Positions 23,602 to 27,035 of a stretch of 27,035 nt of DNA are shown here, piece after piece. Under the pieces are notes generated by a model, which saw only the letters and a list, made by a program, of their open reading frames with translations, made no database searches and was not told where the DNA came from. A program made the translations under genes and the position numbers. Numbering within the stretch: the first letter of the stretch is position 1; each line of letters begins with the position of its first letter. Source of the DNA: DATMNI01 sp035570275 (GTDB lineage: Bacteria; Acidobacteriota; Terriglobia; Bryobacterales; Bryobacteraceae); assembly GCA_035570275.1 (NCBI GenBank), contig DATMNI010000429.1:1-27035 (forward strand). Direction: 5' to 3'.

Positions 23602-24816
23602 CTAATGAATCGTATCGGCCAGAGAGAAGATCGGCAGATACAACGCGATCAATACAAACGCCACGAAACAACCCATCACGATCATGATGGCCGGCTCGAT
23701 CATGGACAGCATCGCCGCCATCCGGGTATTCACGTCTTCCTCGAAGAATTCAGCCACCGAGTTCAGCATTTGGGGCAGCGCACCGGTCGATTCGCCTACT
23801 TCGATCATATCGATTGCCAGCGGCGGAAAGATCTTCGACGCCTTGAGCGACCCCGACAGCGGCTGCCCTTCCCGAACGCTCTTCCCCGCCGCCACGATCA
23901 ACCGCTTCAGCAGCGGCGTGCCCAGGGAATCGGCCGCCGTTTCCATGGCCTGAACCAGTGGAATGCCGCCGACCAGCAGGGTGCTCAGGATGCGAGCAAG
24001 TTGCGCCACCTGGTACTTCAGCCAGACTTCTCCAACCACCGGCACTTTCAATTTGAGCCGATCCACGATTTCGCGCGCCGAATCTTTCCGCAGCCACCAG
24101 CGCATCCCGAAGATCCCCAGAACCAACGCCGCGGCAAAGACCACGATGTATTTCTGGGCCGCCTGTCCGAAAGCGATCAGGTAGACCGTCATGGGCGGCA
24201 GGGCCGCGTTCATGGTGGTGTACAGGGCCGCGAATGTCGGCACCACATAGGTCACCATGAATACCATCAGCAGAACCACCAGAACCATCAGCACGCAGGG
24301 CATGATCAGCGAAACCGTGATCTTCTTCCTTACTGCCAGGGAGAGTTTCTGGTAGGTGATGTACCGGTCCATCACCTCGGTCAGGCTGCCGCTCTTTTCG
24401 CCCGCCATCACCGTGGTTACGAAAATCTTGGGGAAGATCCCCTGCTGCCGGAAGGCATCGGAGAGCAGCGTGCCGCCGCGCACTTCGTCGCGCACAGCCC
24501 GGATGTAAGGTCCCAGTTTCGGATCGGTAAGCCTGTCGGCAAGAAGATCCAGGCCCTTCAGGATCGGCAATCCGGCCCGGATCAGCGTAACAAACTGCTG
24601 GTTGAAGATCAGGAACTTTTCGATGTTGAGCTTTTTCCGGCCGCCGAACAGCCCGCTGGCGGCGATCCCGGCTCCGGCCGCCCGGTTCTTGATGGAGTAG
24701 ATCAGGTAGCCCTGCTGGGAATACTTCTCCCGCAGTTCCTTCTCCGACGAAGCGGATGCGATCTGCTTGTGGATCTGCCCACGGCCATCGGCGTACTTGA
24801 GCACGAAATCCGGCAT
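23602..24816 (-). CDS. pilC: PilC/GspF-type inner-membrane platform protein
   Basis: 404 residues, the normal family length. It has two GspF domains: the first at about 70-190 (FLIFNQQFVTLIRAGLPILKGLDLLADR, GGTLLSDAFRQQGIFPKIFVTTVMAGEKSGSLTEVMDRY), the second at about 270-390 (QLARILSTLLVGGIPLVQAMETAADS, FPPLAIDMIEVGESTGALPQMLNSVAEFFEEDV). Membrane helices include VSLIMPCVLMVLVVLLMVFMVTY and the C-terminal IMIVMGCFVAFVLIALYLP. It forms the platform turned by PilB. It starts 3 nt after the lolA-like stop. Confidence 0.92.
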   Translation of the reverse strand: MPDFVLKYADGRGQIHKQIASASSEKELREKYSQQGYLIYSIKNRAAGAGIAASGLFGGRKKLNIEKFLIFNQQFVTLIRAGLPILKGLDLLADRLTDPKLGPYIRAVRDEVRGGTLLSDAFRQQGIFPKIFVTTVMAGEKSGSLTEVMDRYITYQKLSLAVRKKITVSLIMPCVLMVLVVLLMVFMVTYVVPTFAALYTTMNAALPPMTVYLIAFGQAAQKYIVVFAAALVLGIFGMRWWLRKDSAREIVDRLKLKVPVVGEVWLKYQVAQLARILSTLLVGGIPLVQAMETAADSLGTPLLKRLIVAAGKSVREGQPLSGSLKASKIFPPLAIDMIEVGESTGALPQMLNSVAEFFEEDVNTRMAAMLSMIEPAIMIVMGCFVAFVLIALYLPIFSLADTIH

Positions 24817-24819
24817 CGC

Positions 24820-25449
24820 CTATTGTCCTGCCTCCACCAGTTCAACTCCTTTAGGTACTTGAAACTGAAAGAGTTTGCCGTCCAGCGCCGGATCCACCTT
24901 CTCCTGGTCGAAGGCAAAGTCCAGAACGGAGCGGTCGAAGCCGGTCACCTTGACCTGTTTGATGCGGCCGTCCGATGCCACCAGGAATTCCACCGCCGAA
25001 TAGGGCAGGTTGTCGGTTTTGGGCTCCGCCGTGATCCGCGTATCGGCTCCTTCGGCCCGCCCTTCCAGGTTGCGAAACTCCTTTTCGAAGTTCAACTTAC
25101 CCAGCAGGAAGGCCAACGGGGCGCGCATGTCCTCGCTTTCCTGGAATTTCATCCTCTCCGCCCGCTTCTCAGCCGGGGTATACAGCCAGAGGTATTTCCC
25201 GTCGGAAACGAAGAGCTTGCCCTTAGGCTGGTCATAATCCCACCGCATGCGCCCCGGCTTGCGCAGCAGCAGCGTCCCGCTCTCCGACCGCCGCGGCTTC
25301 CCCTGGGGCGTATAATCCTCATGGAAAACGACTTGCAGCGTTTTGGCCCGGTTGTAACGGCCTTCGACCGCCTTCAGCAGACCGTCCAGGCGGGCGTCGG
25401 CCGCAGCCGCCGACACCACTAGTAACCCGATCAGTAGCCGAGTGCTCAC
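24820..25449 (-). CDS. LolA-like periplasmic lipoprotein carrier
   Basis: 209 residues from GTG 25449. A longer reading from 25653 translates through the half-tRNA and heptamer DNA and is rejected. A signal peptide (STRLLIGLLVVSAAAADA) is followed by the LolA-like fold: LLKAVEGRYNRAKTLQVVFHEDYTPQGKPRRSESGTLLLRKPGRMRWDYDQPKGKLFVSDGKYLWLY. LolA carries lipoproteins from the inner to the outer membrane. Sitting at the head of this pilus operon, the protein may serve delivery of a secretin pilotin or pilus lipoprotein (inference). No clear -10/-35 was found upstream, where the half-tRNA remnant lies 55 nt away. Confidence 0.82.
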   Translation of the reverse strand: MSTRLLIGLLVVSAAAADARLDGLLKAVEGRYNRAKTLQVVFHEDYTPQGKPRRSESGTLLLRKPGRMRWDYDQPKGKLFVSDGKYLWLYTPAEKRAERMKFQESEDMRAPLAFLLGKLNFEKEFRNLEGRAEGADTRITAEPKTDNLPYSAVEFLVASDGRIKQVKVTGFDRSVLDFAFDQEKVDPALDGKLFQFQVPKGVELVEAGQ

Positions 25450-25503
25450 ATCACTGTAGACGTACAAAGGCGGTAGAACGTGCAGCAACGAATAGAGCAA
25501 ATA

Positions 25504-25556
25504 TGGTAGGGATGGGCAGATTCGAACTGCCGGTGTCTCCGGACCTGGAAGGCAGG
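25504..25556 (-). pseudogene. 3' half-tRNA remnant (tRNA-Gly-like)
   Basis: Read on the minus strand, this gives an anticodon-loop-like CTTCCAG (anticodon UCC if it is tRNA-Gly), a perfect T-arm (GGCAG-TTCGAAT-CTGCC, 25515-25531), an acceptor 3' strand CATCCCT (25508-25514), a discriminator A and an encoded CCA (25504-25506). The matching 5' acceptor strand AGGGATG and any D-arm are absent upstream, and the anticodon stem does not pair, so it cannot be a working tRNA. Such 3' tRNA ends are typical scars of integrase-driven insertion. Confidence 0.6.
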
Positions 25557-25600
25557 ACGTAGTGGAGCGGGTGCGGCAGGTAGCAGGGTCGGGGGCCGCG

Positions 25601-25643
25601 GGCGGCCGGACGCCAGATGCCGGATGCCGGATTCTGGTGGCCG
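25601..25643. repeat. Degenerate heptamer array, locus 4
   Basis: Six consecutive 7-bp units can be read: GGCGGCC, GGACGCC, AGATGCC, GGATGCC, GGATTCT, GGTGGCC, then GG. The period and the last unit match the cleaner arrays at 15901, 17341 and 21791. It lies in the gene-free stretch 25450-25872, which otherwise holds the tRNA remnants, a palindrome and a promoter. Confidence 0.6.
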
Positions 25644-25702
25644 GAACGGCCACACGCGAGCGAGTCCTGACATACCCTCACGACTGCGGGAGCTTAAGGG
25701 CC

Positions 25703-25716
25703 GGGCAGATTCGAAC
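25703..25716. repeat. Second copy of the tRNA T-arm sequence
   Basis: The 14 bp GGGCAGATTCGAAC is repeated exactly from inside the half-tRNA remnant (25514-25527), 189 bp away and in the same orientation. Flanking bases differ and the stem is not closed here. It may be a leftover of a second tRNA end or a duplicated attachment core. Confidence 0.5.
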
Positions 25717-25766
25717 GTAGAAGAGGTGCAGAATTCTGGGATTGGACTGAACGTTCCGGCATGCTG

Positions 25767-25780
25767 GGGCGACGTCGCCC
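25767..25780. promoter_or_regulatory. 14-bp perfect palindrome, possible operator
   Basis: GGGCGACGTCGCCC is a perfect 14-bp palindrome ending 11 nt before the -35 element of the promoter for the HD-domain gene. Position and symmetry suit a dimeric regulator. No regulator gene is nearby in the window. Confidence 0.4.
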
Positions 25781-25791
25781 AGAAAAAGGAC

Positions 25792-25821
25792 TGGACAAGT
25801 CGCGCAAATCCAGGGCATAAT
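25792..25821 (+). promoter_or_regulatory. Candidate promoter for HD-domain gene
   Basis: TGGACA (25792-25797) and CATAAT (25816-25821) are separated by 18 nt and differ from the housekeeping consensus by one base each. The transcript would start near 25828, about 45 nt before the ATG at 25873, in an AT-rich leader. Confidence 0.5.
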
Positions 25822-25872
25822 AGGTGGTACTGAAACAGTTGTTGATCAAATTGTTTTAGGATAGTAGACATC

Positions 25873-26637
25873 ATGGTGCAAGCCGCGTGGATACCTGGGC
25901 TTGAGCAGGAAGTGCGCCGATACCTGAACGGCGAATCGACCGGACACGATCCCTGGCATGCTTTTCGCGTCCGCGACCTGGCAATACGCATCGCAAAGGC
26001 AATTGGAGCGGATACCGAAGTGGTACACGCTGCCGCGTTGCTGCATGACATCGGCCACGCGACCGGTCGAGCGGAGCACGCCCGCCGCGGAGCGAATCTA
26101 GCGGCCGAGATCCTGTGCGGCTGTGGATTTCCGGCGGATAAGGTTCACGCCGTGACCTTGTGCATCGAGCATCACCACTGGTTGCCCGGGCGCGCCGGGG
26201 ATCCTCAGAGTCCAACGCTGGACTATCAGGCATTCGCCGACGCAGATCGCTTGGACGCGCTCGGTGCCGTGGGCATTGCCCGTACATTCGCGTTTGGCGG
26301 CGCGCACAACCGCCCGATCTGGGATCCGGAACCGAATGCGGCGGGACACGGCGCGTACGGCATCTCTTCGATTCACCACTTCTACGACAAGCTGCTCCGG
26401 TTGCCTGACGATATGTACACCGAACCGGGCCGGCGCATGGCAGCGCGACGGGTTGCGGTCATGGAGGAGTTCCTGAGAACGTTCCATCTGCAGTGGGACG
26501 GCAAAGACGCCGAACTCGGGGTGGTCGTCACGGAGTCCCGTGCATCACTGGGCTCCTTCCCGAAGCGATCGGTAAAGGTCCGCGATCGCATCCGTCGGAT
26601 CTTCGCCGCGATCCTTGAGCCTGATCCAATCAACTAG
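25873..26637 (+). CDS. HD-domain phosphohydrolase
   Basis: 254 residues from ATG 25873, with TTAGGATAG upstream. The HD metal site is complete: His29 (HDPWHAFRVRDLA), His58-Asp59 (AAALLHDIGH) and an Asp near 123-125 (ADADRLDALG). IEHHHW and GIARTFAFGGAHNRPIWDP are typical of YedJ-type cytosolic phosphohydrolases acting on nucleotides or similar phosphates. The substrate is unknown. Homologues of this type are usually about 210-220 residues, ending near FLRTFHLQWDGK. Here about 29 further residues (from codon 226) are encoded purely by the antisense of the neighbouring nuclease gene's 3' end, so the original stop seems to have been lost at a junction. The two genes overlap tail to tail by 93 bp. 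Confidence 0.82.
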   Translation: MVQAAWIPGLEQEVRRYLNGESTGHDPWHAFRVRDLAIRIAKAIGADTEVVHAAALLHDIGHATGRAEHARRGANLAAEILCGCGFPADKVHAVTLCIEHHHWLPGRAGDPQSPTLDYQAFADADRLDALGAVGIARTFAFGGAHNRPIWDPEPNAAGHGAYGISSIHHFYDKLLRLPDDMYTEPGRRMAARRVAVMEEFLRTFHLQWDGKDAELGVVVTESRASLGSFPKRSVKVRDRIRRIFAAILEPDPIN

Positions 26638-27034
26638 GTTTTCGTCGTTCACGACGAGCAGGTATTTTTCATCGTTGTTAACGAACCAGTTCAGCATCTT
26701 CCACACGTCGTCGCCGCTGGTTTTTCTACACGCCAGGACTGCCAAGTAGCCCATACGCTTTCCGAGGTAACAGGCCGTCTGACGAAGGTCGTCGTACGTC
26801 AGTGTGTCTGTGTTCTTGCATTCGATGAGGAGCGGGTCGATCTGATAGCGCAGTTTCCAATCGGACCAAGGTCCTTTTTCGGCGGCGTTCCTGAAGGGCC
26901 TCGCCGAACAAAAAGGTGAACACGTCGCGCACCCAGCGTTGGTAGCTTGTTGCGTGCGTGTGTCCCGGTCGCAAGTCGGCCAGTCGACGCAGCAACGAGC
27001 GAGCCGCGCGAGACGTCTTTTGGGGCTGGTTGGA
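26545..27034 (-). pseudogene. Frameshifted restriction-endonuclease-like gene, 5' end beyond window
   Basis: Read on the minus strand from the right edge, one frame gives NQPQKTSRAARSLLRRLADL and then HATSYQRWVRDVFTFLFGEALQE. Near 26885-26897 this frame loses sense, and another continues with FRNAAEKGPWSDWKLRYQ, IDPLLIECKNTDTLTYDDL, RQTACYLGKRMGYLAVLACR and a conserved-looking C-terminus ending SLREGAQ at 26545. LLIECKNTD is the E-x-K part of a PD-(D/E)xK nuclease fold, as in Mrr-type restriction proteins. The segment between FGEALQE and FRNAAEK, where the paired catalytic Asp would be expected, appears missing. A frameshift plus internal deletion therefore makes this an inactive remnant. Confidence 0.65.
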
Positions 27035-27035
27035 T

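Noticed and set aside
22150..25422. A 1,090-codon plus-strand reading frame antisense to pilB, pilC and lolA
   Set aside because: It is the complement of three well-supported genes. Its product is rich in Arg, His, Gln and Val with no domain-like pattern, as expected from codon bias in GC-rich DNA.
25504..25580. A complete tRNA gene
   Set aside because: No 5' acceptor strand, no D-arm and no paired anticodon stem could be found.
25450..25653. N-terminal extension of the LolA-like protein
   Set aside because: The extension would translate the half-tRNA and repeat DNA. The GTG at 25449 is followed directly by a normal signal peptide.

Overview
The window looks like a chromosomal segment of a GC-rich Gram-negative bacterium. 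It is probably an acidobacterium of the Solibacter/Bryobacter kind. This placement is an inference from gene style: an Oar-like TonB receptor with a carboxypeptidase-regulatory N-terminus, many GC-rich heptamer repeats between genes, GT-C glycosyltransferases with TPR or propeller tails, and a pilus/type II-like assembly operon headed by a LolA-like gene. No rRNA or intact tRNA is present to settle it.

Layout. (1) 1-5465, minus strand: a tightly packed unit of ECF sigma factor, very long zinc-finger anti-sigma factor, and outer-membrane TonB-dependent receptor that runs off the left edge. (2) 5591-6637, plus: a divergent GT2 glycosyltransferase, followed by tandem mini-hairpins. (3) 6829-11702, minus: a three-gene operon of a DUF4419 protein, an SNF2-family helicase and a SWIM zinc-finger protein, with a TTGA stop/start overlap and a 3-nt gap. 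(4) 11818-15884: two divergent membrane GT-C glycosyltransferases, a GT87-like protein with a C-terminal propeller-like tail and a TMTC-like protein with TPRs. (5) 15885-17417: a short beta-carbonic anhydrase, a broken cytochrome c gene in antisense, and a small zincin-type metalloprotease, bounded by heptamer repeats. (6) 17417-25449, minus: lolA-like, pilC, pilB, a 36-bp perfect inverted repeat, pilM, pilN, pilO, pilP/gspC-like, and a GspK-like pseudopilin with a long Pro-Gly-Gln repeat region. (7) 25450-27035: a decayed accessory segment with a 3' half-tRNA remnant, a degenerate heptamer array, a palindrome plus promoter, an HD-domain phosphohydrolase, and a frameshifted restriction-endonuclease-like gene running off the right edge.

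How the parts may work together. The pilus genes encode a complete inner-membrane platform and motor (PilB, C, M, N, O, P) but no secretin or major pilin, so those must lie elsewhere. The sigma/anti-sigma/receptor unit resembles a cell-surface signalling and uptake module. The most distinctive items are the DUF4419-SNF2-SWIM operon, the dispersed 7-bp repeat family that builds a large hairpin between pilB and pilM and sits between convergent genes, and the remnants near the half-tRNA. I found no CRISPR array, no insertion sequence with a transposase and no convincing complete defence system.
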